64,000 bases of DNA, from the NCBI GenBank assembly GCA_001724995.1, contig MEFD01000019.1, positions 124,001 to 188,000 on the forward strand, in the 5' to 3' direction. The notes beneath the pieces were generated by a model. That model was not told the origin of the DNA. It made no database searches and saw only the letters and a program-made list of their open reading frames with translations. The position numbers were made by a program, and so were the translations under genes. Positions within the stretch are counted from its first letter, which is position 1, and the number at the start of each line of letters is the position of its first letter. This stretch comes from Rubrivivax sp. SCN 71-131 (GTDB lineage: Bacteria > Pseudomonadota > Gammaproteobacteria > Burkholderiales > Burkholderiaceae_C). This document shows, in pieces, positions 46,600 to 56,335 of the stretch.

Positions 46600-49500
46600 G
46601 TGCCTCTCTCTACTGACGCCCTCCTTCTGCTTGACCGCATCGAATCGCTTGAGATGCGCTCGCTGGCATGGGGTTTTACTGCAGGATCGCTGACAGAGGA
46701 CGAGGCACTCGAACTTCTCGGGGGAGGACTCGCTGCAGAAGACGCCTTAGAAGAACTGCTTGAGGCGCACCTTGTGAGCGAACAGACGAGCCTTAGCGGT
46801 GGCAGGCGCTATCGATCACGGTTCGCAGAGGCAGTTCGTCTCATCACGGCCAATCGTCAACTCTTCCCCAACAAGCCCTGGCAAGGCGCGCCCCGGCTCG
46901 TGGCAGACTTTCGCGTTGACCGTCGGCGACGTCGTTTTCCGCGGCGCGATCGACGACCCGAAGAGATTCTGGCGGACAGCGGAGCAACCATTGCGCCCAC
47001 ACCTGTCCGCCGCGCCATCTGGAACTCGCTCACCTGCCAGGCTGGCATGCGATTCGCTGCGTTCCAAGAGCGCGCGGCCGTGCGCTTGTCGCAACGCGTC
47101 GAGGACGGCGGCACCATCGTCACGGCAGGCACAGGCAGCGGCAAGACGATCGCTTTCTACTTACCTGCGATGCTCGCGATCGGTGAGGCCATCGGACCCG
47201 AGCACTGGGTCAAGGCACTGGCCATCTATCCTCGTGTTGAGCTACTGAAGGACCAGTTCGCGGAAGCGTTCCGCTTGGCGCGCCTAACCGACGTAGCGCT
47301 TGCATCAAGCGGCAAGAGGCCGCTCAGCATTGGTGCGCTATTCCGCGCCACGCCTCGCCACGGATCGGCGCAGGAACTCCAGGACCATGGATGGACTCGG
47401 CGTGGCCGAGACTGGGCGTGTCCATGGATGCGCTGTCCTAGCTGCAACAGCGAGATGCTCTGGCGCGGCGTAGATCTGGACAGCGGCCGCGAACGGCTGA
47501 CTTGCGCGCGGCCTGGCTGCGCCTCACAGGCCGACGAGCGGCATGTGGTTCTCACGCGCCAGAAGATTCAGCAGCAACCGCCAGACTTGTTGTTCACAAC
47601 CACCGAGATCCTGAATCAGAGGCTCTCGGATCACTGGACTCGCCCGGTGTTCGGTATCAGCAGCGGCCGGAAGCCGTTCATTGCGCTGCTGGACGAAGTG
47701 CACACCTACGCAGGTACTGGTGGCGCCCAGGCGGCATTGACTCTGCGGCGCTGGCGGCACCTGCTTGGTGTGCCGGTGCACTGGGTAGGACTATCAGCCA
47801 CGCTCGGCGATGCCGCTCGCTTCTTCGCTGATCTCACCGGCGCGCCGATTGATCGCGTTGTTGAAATCAGTCCGGCGTCCGACGAGTTTGAAGAGTCCGG
47901 AGCGGACTACCAACTCCTGCTGCGCGGCGACCCCGCATCGCGCGCCTCGCTACTCTCGACATCCATCCAAACCGCGATGCTCGTCTCGCGCGTCATGGAT
48001 CCGCCTGGAGCCCCCGCCTTGTCCGGTGCCTTTGGTCGCCGCGCCTTCCTGTTCACAGATGATCTCGACGTAACCAACCGGCTGTTCGACGACCTGCGCG
48101 ACGCGGAGGCTTACACAATCTTCGGCAGGCCGGATCAACAGCGCCAGCCACTCGCCGCCATCCGCGCGTCTGGGACTGATGACCGGGCCCGTGACATCGA
48201 AGGTCAACGCTGGCGACTGTGTGAGGACATTGGCCACACGCTCGATCAGCGACTGATCATTGGCCGTACAACTTCCCAGGATGCTGGCGTCACCCCAGAC
48301 GCGAACATCATCGTCGCTACGTCCGCGCTAGAAGTAGGCTTCAATGATCCGCAGGTCGGCGCCGTTATCCAGCACAAGGCACCTCGCGGCATGGCCTCGT
48401 TCCTCCAGAGAAAGGGACGGGCGGGTCGTGATCGCGCCATGCGTCCCCTTACCGTAACGGTGCTGTCGGACTACGGCCGCGACCGCGCGCTGTATCAGTC
48501 GTATGAGCGACTGTTCGATCCGCAACTGGAGCCGCAATACCTTCCAGTCGGCAACCCTTACGTGCTGAAGATGCAGGCGACCTTTGCCTTTTTCGATTGG
48601 CTCGCGGCCGAGACCGCGGGCTTTGAGAAAGCGTGGGCGTGGGACATCCTCAGTCGGCCCATCGAACAACCCACGACCTCTACTTCGGCAGTGATCAAGC
48701 GGGTTAAGGCCAAACTCGCGCGAATCGTCCAGGGAGATCAAGCGGAAATTGATGCCTTGCGCACTCATCTTATGGACGCGCTTCACGTGGATGATCAGAC
48801 TGCGCAAGGACTCCTCTGGGAGGCGCCTCGATCAATCCTGCTTGAGGCTGCGCCGACGCTCGTCAGGCGCATGTTCCGTGGATGGCGCCTAGCATTTCCG
48901 ACGGTCGTCTCCGCGCTGGACTTGCACGAGCCCTATCACCCCCTACCTGACTTCGTGCCGCGCAACCTCTTCAGCGACCTCAGTCTGCCCGAAGTGCGGG
49001 TTTTGGTACCGCCAGCGACTGCGAATCACGAATGGCGCACGGAGACGATGCCGGTCCTGCAAGCTCTGCGTCAACTCATACCCGGGCGAGTGACGAGACG
49101 GTTCGCTTTCGAGCGTGGCGGTCTGTCGCATTGGGTGCCTGTCGACCCGGCGCAACCGATCCAGGAGCGTCGCATAAGCGACTATGCGCAAGAGCACGAG
49201 TTCGTTGGCGAATTCGCGGCCACGTTCAACGACCGAGGTAATGACGGCCCGTTGCTCGTGTTTCGACCGTGGACTGTTCGACTGGAGAAGGTGGCGCGAA
49301 GCGAGGCTCTGCCGAGCAGCAATGCGCAACTGACATGGCGGACTGACATCGTTGCGCGGGGCGACCCGGTGAGTGTGCCAGTTGCGCCGCGTTCGCCTTG
49401 GCGACCGTTCGTATCCAGCATTGACTTCTATCTCCATAGATTCCGCGCCTGCGCTGCAATCCGCCGCTTTGCGCCGGCCGCACACGCGACAGTTCGGACG

Positions 49501-51141
49501 CTCAAGGATGAGTTCGCGGTCGCGCTGCAATTCCGCAGCGACGACAACCGGCCGGCCGCGATCGGCTTCGAACTTGAGGTAGACGGATTTCGATTGGATG
49601 TGGTCCTGCCGGCTGGAGAGCAAACTGGCGCCAGTCTCCTAAGCCCGCAGCTGCTTCGTGAACTGAAATTGGCATATCTGCGCGAGCGTTTCCTTGACGA
49701 CGATCGATTGCCGCAGGAACTGAATTCCTTCCAGCGCGATTGGTTGTTCCAAATGCTGGTGGCGGCTTTAGCTGCCGTGGCAGCTTCAGGGGGAGATGTC
49801 TCGACTGGCGCAGACGACCTGCTCTCCGACTCACGCATCGACGGTGTCTTTCACGATGTCATGCAAGGGTATTTCGGAACGATGCCCGTCAACTTTCCTG
49901 ACGACGTGGAGGACAGTTCTGAGGACGATGGGAACGACGAGAGCGACGCCCAATCTGAGCCAAGCGCATCGCACACTCCGCACGGTGCTACGAGGCTTCA
50001 GAAGGCGCTCATGCAGCACGTGGCTCGTCAGGACGTTCGCAAGCAGATACGAGCAATCGCACGGGAGGCGCTCACGCTCGACCTCGTTGCTTTCGAAGCT
50101 TGGCTGCAACAACTGGTCTTGGAAACGCTGGGCGAGGCAATGCTACAGGCCTGTATCGCGGCAGCGCCTCGGCAAGCGACGCTGGACAACTTGCTGGTCG
50201 ACATCCGAAAAGGCTCGGACGGGCGTCCTGCATCCATCTGGATCACGGAGACCACGCTTGGTGGCGCGGGAGTACTTCAGTCATTCGCTGAACGCTTTGC
50301 CGGTGAGCCAAATGCTTTCTTCGATGCTGTCGAAGCCGCGATTGCGCCAACTGACTTCGAGTTGGTCGATAGTGGGCTGCGGCGCATCCTGGATCTCGCC
50401 TGTAGCGATCAGGACGTACGAAGTGGCATGGCCCGCCTTCGAGGAACTGAATCGCATGCAGCCTCAGCAGAAATCTGGCGCGAGCTATCGTCAACACTCA
50501 CGCGGCACGGTGGCGTTGACCTGAGTCATGCCCTCGTCGTGGCATTGAACAGTCGACTGTTGCGCCCTGGAGCGGACGCCGGCCTTGACCATCTACTTGC
50601 AGGTCTCACGGCGCTATGGGACAGCATAGAGAGCCGCCTCGGAATGGCTATCGGTCTGCGCGAGTTCGCACATGCCATTGGGAGCGATGCAGCGTGGTGC
50701 GATCGCGTGCGCGCGTACCTGGCAGCAAACCTGCCCGGTGCCGCAGCGTCCAATGTTTCCGTGTTCGGATCCGTGTTCGGAATGCTGTGGCCGCGCGCCG
50801 GTGAGGTCCGGCGATCAAGCCTCAGTTCATACAACCCCTACCGCTCCGCTCGTACTACTGATCCTGCTGTCGTTCGAGAGTTGCTACTCCGGCGGACAGT
50901 CCAAACCGTTGACATATCCACAGCGGATTGGAAGGACACACTCTACGCTGCCCTGGCCGCTGACGGAGTGTGCCGACTGCGAGCCAGTACGGCCCAGGTG
51001 CGGGACCTTCGCGCTGCGCTGATCTTGCTCGGAGCGACGCCGGCCGATGTCGGTGTTCTGCAGTTCTTCCCGGTTGTTGAACGGATTCAGCGTGGCGAGA
51101 ACTGCGTCCTTGTCGACCTGCTGTTGAGGGAGCACGCCTAA
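46600..51141 (+). CDS. dpdJ: DpdJ, very large helicase of the Dpd system
   Basis: A 1513-residue superfamily 2 helicase. Walker A TGSGKT is near residues 177-182 and a DEVH box (LLDEVHTYAG) near 363-366. A cysteine cluster CPSC...CARPGC lies between motif I and the DEVH box, about 280-308. The C-terminal helicase half includes FLQRKGRAGRDR near 600-612. The last 900 residues are unassigned and include WITETTLGGAGVLQSF near 1215. The start is GTG 46600, four bases after the dpdI stop; the same frame is open upstream inside dpdI. It is the largest protein in the restriction arm. Confidence 0.85.
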   Translation: MPLSTDALLLLDRIESLEMRSLAWGFTAGSLTEDEALELLGGGLAAEDALEELLEAHLVSEQTSLSGGRRYRSRFAEAVRLITANRQLFPNKPWQGAPRLVADFRVDRRRRRFPRRDRRPEEILADSGATIAPTPVRRAIWNSLTCQAGMRFAAFQERAAVRLSQRVEDGGTIVTAGTGSGKTIAFYLPAMLAIGEAIGPEHWVKALAIYPRVELLKDQFAEAFRLARLTDVALASSGKRPLSIGALFRATPRHGSAQELQDHGWTRRGRDWACPWMRCPSCNSEMLWRGVDLDSGRERLTCARPGCASQADERHVVLTRQKIQQQPPDLLFTTTEILNQRLSDHWTRPVFGISSGRKPFIALLDEVHTYAGTGGAQAALTLRRWRHLLGVPVHWVGLSATLGDAARFFADLTGAPIDRVVEISPASDEFEESGADYQLLLRGDPASRASLLSTSIQTAMLVSRVMDPPGAPALSGAFGRRAFLFTDDLDVTNRLFDDLRDAEAYTIFGRPDQQRQPLAAIRASGTDDRARDIEGQRWRLCEDIGHTLDQRLIIGRTTSQDAGVTPDANIIVATSALEVGFNDPQVGAVIQHKAPRGMASFLQRKGRAGRDRAMRPLTVTVLSDYGRDRALYQSYERLFDPQLEPQYLPVGNPYVLKMQATFAFFDWLAAETAGFEKAWAWDILSRPIEQPTTSTSAVIKRVKAKLARIVQGDQAEIDALRTHLMDALHVDDQTAQGLLWEAPRSILLEAAPTLVRRMFRGWRLAFPTVVSALDLHEPYHPLPDFVPRNLFSDLSLPEVRVLVPPATANHEWRTETMPVLQALRQLIPGRVTRRFAFERGGLSHWVPVDPAQPIQERRISDYAQEHEFVGEFAATFNDRGNDGPLLVFRPWTVRLEKVARSEALPSSNAQLTWRTDIVARGDPVSVPVAPRSPWRPFVSSIDFYLHRFRACAAIRRFAPAAHATVRTLKDEFAVALQFRSDDNRPAAIGFELEVDGFRLDVVLPAGEQTGASLLSPQLLRELKLAYLRERFLDDDRLPQELNSFQRDWLFQMLVAALAAVAASGGDVSTGADDLLSDSRIDGVFHDVMQGYFGTMPVNFPDDVEDSSEDDGNDESDAQSEPSASHTPHGATRLQKALMQHVARQDVRKQIRAIAREALTLDLVAFEAWLQQLVLETLGEAMLQACIAAAPRQATLDNLLVDIRKGSDGRPASIWITETTLGGAGVLQSFAERFAGEPNAFFDAVEAAIAPTDFELVDSGLRRILDLACSDQDVRSGMARLRGTESHAASAEIWRELSSTLTRHGGVDLSHALVVALNSRLLRPGADAGLDHLLAGLTALWDSIESRLGMAIGLREFAHAIGSDAAWCDRVRAYLAANLPGAAASNVSVFGSVFGMLWPRAGEVRRSSLSSYNPYRSARTTDPAVVRELLLRRTVQTVDISTADWKDTLYAALAADGVCRLRASTAQVRDLRAALILLGATPADVGVLQFFPVVERIQRGENCVLVDLLLREHA

Positions 51142-51668
51142 TGGCATATCCCTCTCGCGATCTACATGGACCAGACCAGGCGCGTGGCGTCCGCGATCTC
51201 TTCCAAACGCTGTTTGCGGCCGAACTCCTCAGCCCCAGCAACAAGCTTTGGCTTTTCTTCGCTTGGATTTCTGATGTCGAGATCCTCGACAACTCAGCCC
51301 GGCGCTTCGCTGCGATCGAACCGGACTGGCCCGCCGCTCCAATTAGGTTGTCGCAGGTACTGAGTGCGCTCCTCGCACGAGGCACTCAGGTCAGGTTGAT
51401 CATTCGTGAACATGGACACAATGAATACTTCATTGCGCGTCTGCAATCCCTCAAAGATCGATTCGGCGATCAGTTGAAGTGGGTGGTCGAACGTGACTTT
51501 CATGCAAAGGGCCTGCTCGGCGACGACTACTTCCTCAGCGGTTCAATGAACCTCACCTTCAACGGGATCTCAGTCAACGGCGAACACTTGATCCTCAGGA
51601 CCGACCCGGCGGCCATAGCAGAGCAGGCTGAGCAACTGCATCTTCAATGGGAAGAGCGACTCAGATGA
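51141..51668 (+). CDS. dpdK: DpdK, phospholipase D-like nuclease of the Dpd system
   Basis: A 175-residue protein with a single PLD-type active-site motif, FHAKGLLGDDYFLSGSMN (about residues 118-136): H-x-K, the aspartate pair and GSMN. Single-motif PLD proteins act as dimers and include nucleases such as BfiI, so DpdK is the most obvious DNA-cutting candidate in the island (inference). ATG 51141 shares its first base with the last base of the dpdJ stop, and its stop overlaps dpdD. Confidence 0.88.
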   Translation: MAYPSRDLHGPDQARGVRDLFQTLFAAELLSPSNKLWLFFAWISDVEILDNSARRFAAIEPDWPAAPIRLSQVLSALLARGTQVRLIIREHGHNEYFIARLQSLKDRFGDQLKWVVERDFHAKGLLGDDYFLSGSMNLTFNGISVNGEHLILRTDPAAIAEQAEQLHLQWEERLR

Positions 51669-53821
51669 TCGGTGCCAACCCAGAGACGGCCAAGACAATT
51701 GCGTCGCAACTTCGGGCGCGGTCAAAGGCCTTCACCTTCCCTGAAGGAACCGAGACACTTTGCAAGCAACTGCTTGAGACGGTGGACAGCGCCACCTTTC
51801 CGGGTGCGCTGGTCCCCGAGCAATCTTCGGACGGAGAGTTACTCGTCGTAGCCATTGCCTTGCCGTCTGACTGGCGCCGACTATGTCCCGTTTTGCGTGC
51901 CTTCGCGGGACCGACCCTGACATCTTTCGATGGCTTGCCATCCACCGATCTAGTCGTAGGTGACTTGCTTGCGGCCGTTGCCCAGGTCGGCCACTGTGTG
52001 ACTGCCGCAATAAAGGTACCAACCGACCCTGGTGGCAGGGAGATGGCGCTACGGGCGCTCGTTCGCGCGCGCGATACCTTCGCCCGAGCGCCTTCTCTGA
52101 CGCGCGCCGCTCCAGAGCCGACGAGTTGGCTTCTTGCTCGGTTCCAAGATCATCTCAACGTTGGTCGTCGGGATGCCGCTGCTGCGGTGTTGCACCGGCT
52201 TCGAGACGAACTGCGGCTTGACGCCCTAAACCTGAGATCTCTTGAGGTTCAGCTTCTCTCCACGTTCAACGAGTGGGCCGGAATCGTCAATCTGCCCGGA
52301 TTTGCGAATCTGACGCGGGCGCGGCGTACCCCTTTCACCACGGCACTCCTATTGGAGGCCCTTTACCAAGCTTACTTGGCCGCGGCCTTCGAAGCCGCCG
52401 ATCAGGTAGCCGTCGAGACCGCTTACGCCCAACAGGTGCGAGTTCTTGCGGCACCAATGCTCAAGACTCCGCTCCCAGCGTCGCTACGAACCGGGGGCTG
52501 GCGCCTCGCGGCACTTGAGCTGCTTTGCTCACCTGCACGCGAGGACCTTCGAAAGGGTGCTGCCGCTCGATCCGACGTCCTTGGCTGGCTTGCTCCTCGC
52601 GTGTCGGCGATCGGTAGGCCAGATGAGAGTTCTGCGCTCCGCTTGAATACGACGGACGAGGCCCGAGAGCGCGTCATTGCGGGCGAGGACAGGGAAAGCA
52701 TCGATGCTATGTCTGCGGCACTGGCTGCTCTAGCCCGACTCGACGACACGCAGCGAGCGAAGCTGGCACGCGCCGAGCCTTTCCGCTCGGCATTGCGCGC
52801 ATTGGAACAGGAAGCTGGCAGCTCGAGTGTGCCGAACTCCTGGCCTATGTGGCTCGCCCGAGCATCGGATCCGATGTTCACAAATGCACTTGCTTTAGCG
52901 CGTATGGGCGCTGAAGAATGGCCAATTGCCGACGATGCGACGGATCCTGTCAGAGTGGCCTCGTTGCTGGACGCATTGAACACGGCCCAGAGCGATTCTT
53001 TGGCGGCAGAGCGCACCGCTCAGGCACTCCCATATATTGTTGCCGCACTAAGGCTTGACCCGCACTTTCCAAACTCGGCGATGGCGCCGGTCTACTCAAG
53101 CCTGCTGACCTTGCTTGCGCTTGGAAGCGCGCGTGGAAGCTCTGTCTACGATTCGAGCTTGGTCCTTGTTGAAGCGCTACTGAGTATAGGGACCGATGCT
53201 GCCCAGTACCGTGAACTAACCGCCGACGTGGACGAACTCGCTGGAGAGGGGTTCGGCGTGCGAATGATCTACTGGACGCTCGAGTTGATGGAGGCTTTCA
53301 TGCGCTCGCCTGCTCCAGACACAGCAGCAAGAGAGAAGCTGATGCACTCTGTATTGGCTCGCCTCACACCTCTCCGCGGGCGGCTGAGTTGTCTACAGCG
53401 GGCAGCCGTTCATAGTCTCTCTACAGAGTTCGGTTGGACATTCGACCTACCTCCTGCTAAGCAGGATATGAGCAGCGATGGGCTTGCCTCGCATTTGCGT
53501 GGAAAGTCGATCGCCATCTACTCACTCGTAGATGGCGCAAGTCGCCAAGCCAAGGCTGCCCTCCAAGCCTTGTCTGACGATATAGACGTGCAGTGCAGCT
53601 CCGACCACGGCGGGACGTCGCAACTCCGCGCGCTTGCGATCAATAGCGATCTCTTCGTTATCGCCTGGGCAGCCGCCAAGCACGCTTCAACAGAGTTCAT
53701 TCGAGCTCATCGTAGCGATCGACCGATCGTCTACGCAGAAGGTAAAGGTGTTTCCAGTCTTCTTCGTGCTATCGAGGAGTACTTTGCTGTCCGAGTCGAC
53801 GGCCTGAAGCAGCCAAGATAG
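51665..53821 (+). CDS. dpdD: DpdD, Dpd-system protein with DUF2325-like C-terminus
   Basis: A 718-residue, largely helical protein assigned as DpdD by size and by being the remaining conserved member of the island. The last 110 residues (KSIAIYSLVDGASRQ ... SSDHGG ... NSDLFVIAWAAAKHASTEFI ... PIVYAEGKGVSSLLRAIEEYF) look like a DUF2325-type Rossmann domain, including the HGG and SLL segments. ATG 51665 overlaps the dpdK stop (ATGA). It ends the plus operon, 46 bp before the convergent queE. Activity is unknown. Confidence 0.72.
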   Translation: MIGANPETAKTIASQLRARSKAFTFPEGTETLCKQLLETVDSATFPGALVPEQSSDGELLVVAIALPSDWRRLCPVLRAFAGPTLTSFDGLPSTDLVVGDLLAAVAQVGHCVTAAIKVPTDPGGREMALRALVRARDTFARAPSLTRAAPEPTSWLLARFQDHLNVGRRDAAAAVLHRLRDELRLDALNLRSLEVQLLSTFNEWAGIVNLPGFANLTRARRTPFTTALLLEALYQAYLAAAFEAADQVAVETAYAQQVRVLAAPMLKTPLPASLRTGGWRLAALELLCSPAREDLRKGAAARSDVLGWLAPRVSAIGRPDESSALRLNTTDEARERVIAGEDRESIDAMSAALAALARLDDTQRAKLARAEPFRSALRALEQEAGSSSVPNSWPMWLARASDPMFTNALALARMGAEEWPIADDATDPVRVASLLDALNTAQSDSLAAERTAQALPYIVAALRLDPHFPNSAMAPVYSSLLTLLALGSARGSSVYDSSLVLVEALLSIGTDAAQYRELTADVDELAGEGFGVRMIYWTLELMEAFMRSPAPDTAAREKLMHSVLARLTPLRGRLSCLQRAAVHSLSTEFGWTFDLPPAKQDMSSDGLASHLRGKSIAIYSLVDGASRQAKAALQALSDDIDVQCSSDHGGTSQLRALAINSDLFVIAWAAAKHASTEFIRAHRSDRPIVYAEGKGVSSLLRAIEEYFAVRVDGLKQPR

Positions 53822-53867
53822 ATCTGCCAACAGTGGTGCCCCGTGCTCTCCGAAGCTGTGTTTCGGC
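53822..53867. other. convergent junction between the two Dpd operons
   Basis: Only 46 bases separate the stops of dpdD (plus) and queE (minus). A weak hairpin, CCGAA (53850-53854) pairing with TTCGG (53862-53866), is the only possible bidirectional terminator, and it has no clear T-tract. Confidence 0.4.
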
Positions 53868-54509
53868 CTAGCGAATCCCCAGCATCTTGTGCGTCTGCAG
53901 CGACAGGCGCCATCGAGGATGCGCTTGGCAGTAGGCCACCGCTGCCGCCGTGTTGCGTGCAGTTTCCAGGCCATCCATCGGTTGAAGCAGAAAGTGTTCG
54001 AATCGCAGTTCCGACCAGGGTAGGGCGTCAGGCATAAGTCCAGGCTGCGGGAACACCAATTTGAGTTCGTGTCCCTGACGCTGAACCCACTCGGCTCCAG
54101 CCTTGGGACTCACGCAGATCCAGTCGATGCCTTCCGGAGCCGCGATCGTTCCGTTGGTCTCGACGGCAATCCGGAACTCCCGTGCGTGAAGTGCATCGAG
54201 CAGAGCACGATCGAGTTGCAGTAACGGCTCGCCGCCGGTGGCCACTACCAATCTGTGGCGCTTCTCGCCTTCGGGCCACAACGCTGCGACCCGGTCCGCG
54301 AGGCGCTCTGCCGTCTCGTATTTTCCGCCCAGCGTTCCGTCGGACCCGACGAAATCCGTGTCGCAGAAGCGGCAGACCGCCGACGCCCGATCCGCCTCGC
54401 GCCCCGTCCACAGGTTGCAGCCCGCAAAGCGGAGGAATACTGCCGGCATGCCCATCTGCAGACCTTCGCCCTGCAGCGTGTAGAAGATCTCCTTGACCGA
54501 GTACGTCAT
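53868..54509 (-). CDS. queE: 7-carboxy-7-deazaguanine synthase
   Basis: A 213-residue radical SAM enzyme converting 6-carboxy-tetrahydropterin to 7-carboxy-7-deazaguanine in the preQ0 pathway. The cluster cysteines are C31, C46 and C49, a C-x14-C-x2-C pattern typical of QueE rather than the classical C-x3-C-x2-C. FYTLQGEG (9-16) and ATGGEPLLQ are further hallmarks. The C-terminus includes SLQTHKMLGIR. The start at 54509 follows the queD stop by three bases. It supplies preQ0 for DpdA. Confidence 0.95.
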   Translation of the reverse strand: MTYSVKEIFYTLQGEGLQMGMPAVFLRFAGCNLWTGREADRASAVCRFCDTDFVGSDGTLGGKYETAERLADRVAALWPEGEKRHRLVVATGGEPLLQLDRALLDALHAREFRIAVETNGTIAAPEGIDWICVSPKAGAEWVQRQGHELKLVFPQPGLMPDALPWSELRFEHFLLQPMDGLETARNTAAAVAYCQAHPRWRLSLQTHKMLGIR

Positions 54510-54512
54510 GTC

Positions 54513-55622
54513 CTACACCGGCAAGGCAGGTCCCGCCAAGTCCACGCCCACCAGCGAGCCACAGCCCTCGGACTCGAACAGGTCGACCCGGGTCAGTTGG
54601 GGCAGTTCGCGACGGGTGCGCTCATGCAACCAGCGCGCAATCGTCGTCGTGTCGCCGTCGGCCAGTTCCGCCTGTTCATGCAGCGGGTGGTGATCAAGCG
54701 ACTTGAAAATCGGATCGAACACCGCCTTCACGTCCCCGAAGTCCACAGTCCATCCCATGATCTGGTCCAGTGGTGCCCCCAGATGCAGCCGCAGCGTATA
54801 GGTATGCCCGTGGACCCGATGCCTCGGATCATTGGCTGGTGCGTGGCGGAGTTGCACCGCGCTGTCGACGGTGAAGTCCTTCCAGATCCTGTAGTTGGCG
54901 CCGTCATAGGTCGCGCCGCACGAGGCTGTCTCGTAGACCGTCACCCACGACATCGAGGGCAGTTCAGGTTTCAAGCGCTCCCACAACCACGACGAGATCA
55001 TCTCGCTGGTGGGATTGGACAGGCCCGGGATCTCGTTCAGGCAGCGGTAGTTGACCTGCGCCGCGATCGGCGCCCATAGGTCGTCCAGATGGTCATAGTC
55101 GATGCTCAGATCGGCCCCCGCCAGATCCTGGTCGGCATGGACGATGACTTCGAAGCCATGCCCGTGCAGGCGTCCGCACTTGTGGCCCAGTGGCACATGC
55201 GGCAGGCGATGGGCCGCCTGGAACCGGTAGCGTCGCCACACATGCGCATGATCGCGGGCGTCGACCTCGACGCCCTGGTTAGGGGTGCTTTGCACGGCCA
55301 CGCGATTAATACCCGGGGCATCGAGTCGGCCACGAATCCACCGCGCCAGGTTCTCGTCGGTCGGTTGGGCCACCTTGTCGTTGAGCACCCCGTAGTTCAG
55401 CAGACCGGCGCAGCGATCGACCTGCCTCTGCAGGGCCGCCACTTCACCGCCGGAGTAGGTCACCCAGTCCGCCGGCACGCTGGCATAGGCGGTGGCCGTA
55501 AACCCATGACCGTGCAGGTTGCGGCATCGATGCCCGGCCGGCAGTACGTCGACCTGCCGAGCGGCCTCGAACCGGCTGCTGGCGGCATGCAGTACCGACA
55601 GCGAAAGGGGGGTGGTGCTCAT
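54513..55622 (-). CDS. queD: QueD-type 6-carboxytetrahydropterin synthase, three fused domains
   Basis: A 369-residue protein, about three times the usual QueD length, built of three tandem PTPS/QueD domains (about 7-125, 130-245 and 248-365). Domain 2 has the zinc histidines H138, H153 and H155, catalytic-type C149 and pterin-anchoring E231, but has NY where the catalytic Asp-His pair should be. Domain 3 has D309-H310 and E350, but lacks the cysteine and the first zinc histidine. Domain 1 has C33 and HGH, but R22 replaces a zinc ligand. In rat PTPS the triad is formed between subunits, so complementary domains could build one site. ATG 55622 overlaps the queC stop. Confidence 0.9.
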   Translation of the reverse strand: MSTTPLSLSVLHAASSRFEAARQVDVLPAGHRCRNLHGHGFTATAYASVPADWVTYSGGEVAALQRQVDRCAGLLNYGVLNDKVAQPTDENLARWIRGRLDAPGINRVAVQSTPNQGVEVDARDHAHVWRRYRFQAAHRLPHVPLGHKCGRLHGHGFEVIVHADQDLAGADLSIDYDHLDDLWAPIAAQVNYRCLNEIPGLSNPTSEMISSWLWERLKPELPSMSWVTVYETASCGATYDGANYRIWKDFTVDSAVQLRHAPANDPRHRVHGHTYTLRLHLGAPLDQIMGWTVDFGDVKAVFDPIFKSLDHHPLHEQAELADGDTTTIARWLHERTRRELPQLTRVDLFESEGCGSLVGVDLAGPALPV

Positions 55623-56335
55623 GCGGCCTCCGCGGCGTTGAAGATCTCGTAGCCCTTGCGCCTCAGTTCGCAGGCAGGACACTGCCCACAGCCATAGCCC
55701 CAGGCGTTCAGGGTTGTGTGGTCGCCCAGGTAGCACGTGTGCGTTTCCGTGCGGATCAACTCCACAAGCGCCGCACCGCCCAGATCCTTCGCCATGCGCC
55801 AGGTGTGGGCCTTGTCCAGCCACATTAAGGGGGTCTCGACCACCATTGGGGCGTCGAGCCCCAGGCTGATCGCCACCTGCAGTGCCTTGAGCGTGTTGTC
55901 ACGGCAGTCCGGATAGCCGGAGTAGTCGGTCTCGCACATCCCGCCCACCAGCACCGACAGACCGCGCCGGTAGGCCACCGCGGCAGCAAAGGTGAAGAAC
56001 AGCAGATTGCGCCCCGGCACAAAGGTCGTAGGCAGTCCGGATGCCGCGAACTGGATCTCGCGATCCTGGGTGAGGGCGGTGTCGCTCACCTGACCCAGCA
56101 GCGCCAGGTCGAGCATGTGGTCTGCGCCCAAACGCGGCGCCCAGGCTGGGAACTCCGCCTTCAGCCGATCCAGCACCACCTTGCGGCAGTCCAGTTCCAC
56201 GGCATGGCGCTGCCCATAGTGAAACCCGACCGTCTCGACCTGGACGTAGCGATCCAGGGCCCAGGCTAGGCACGTGGCCGAGTCCTGCCCTCCGGAAAAC
56301 AGCACCAGTGCTTTGCGTTCCATGACGTCATCCAT
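55619..56335 (-). CDS. queC: 7-cyano-7-deazaguanine (preQ0) synthase
   Basis: A 238-residue ATP-dependent enzyme that turns 7-carboxy-7-deazaguanine and ammonia into preQ0. The PP-loop SGGQDS is at residues 14-19. [10 protein letters not shown] and GYPDCRD are conserved, and the C-terminal CGQCPAC provides zinc ligands. The ATG at 56335 overlaps the end of dpdB1 by eight bases, and the stop overlaps queD. In this operon its product is the substrate for DNA insertion by DpdA. Confidence 0.96.
   Translation of the reverse strand: MDDVMERKALVLFSGGQDSATCLAWALDRYVQVETVGFHYGQRHAVELDCRKVVLDRLKAEFPAWAPRLGADHMLDLALLGQVSDTALTQDREIQFAASGLPTTFVPGRNLLFFTFAAAVAYRRGLSVLVGGMCETDYSGYPDCRDNTLKALQVAISLGLDAPMVVETPLMWLDKAHTWRMAKDLGGAALVELIRTETHTCYLGDHTTLNAWGYGCGQCPACELRRKGYEIFNAAEAA

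Noticed and set aside
36330-53821. DISARM or another multi-helicase defence system.
   Set aside because: No methyltransferase is present, and the order and sizes of the eight genes together with dpdA/queCDE fit Dpd.
53850-53866. Bidirectional terminator between dpdD and queE.
   Set aside because: The stem is only five base pairs with no T-run, too weak to call a terminator with confidence.
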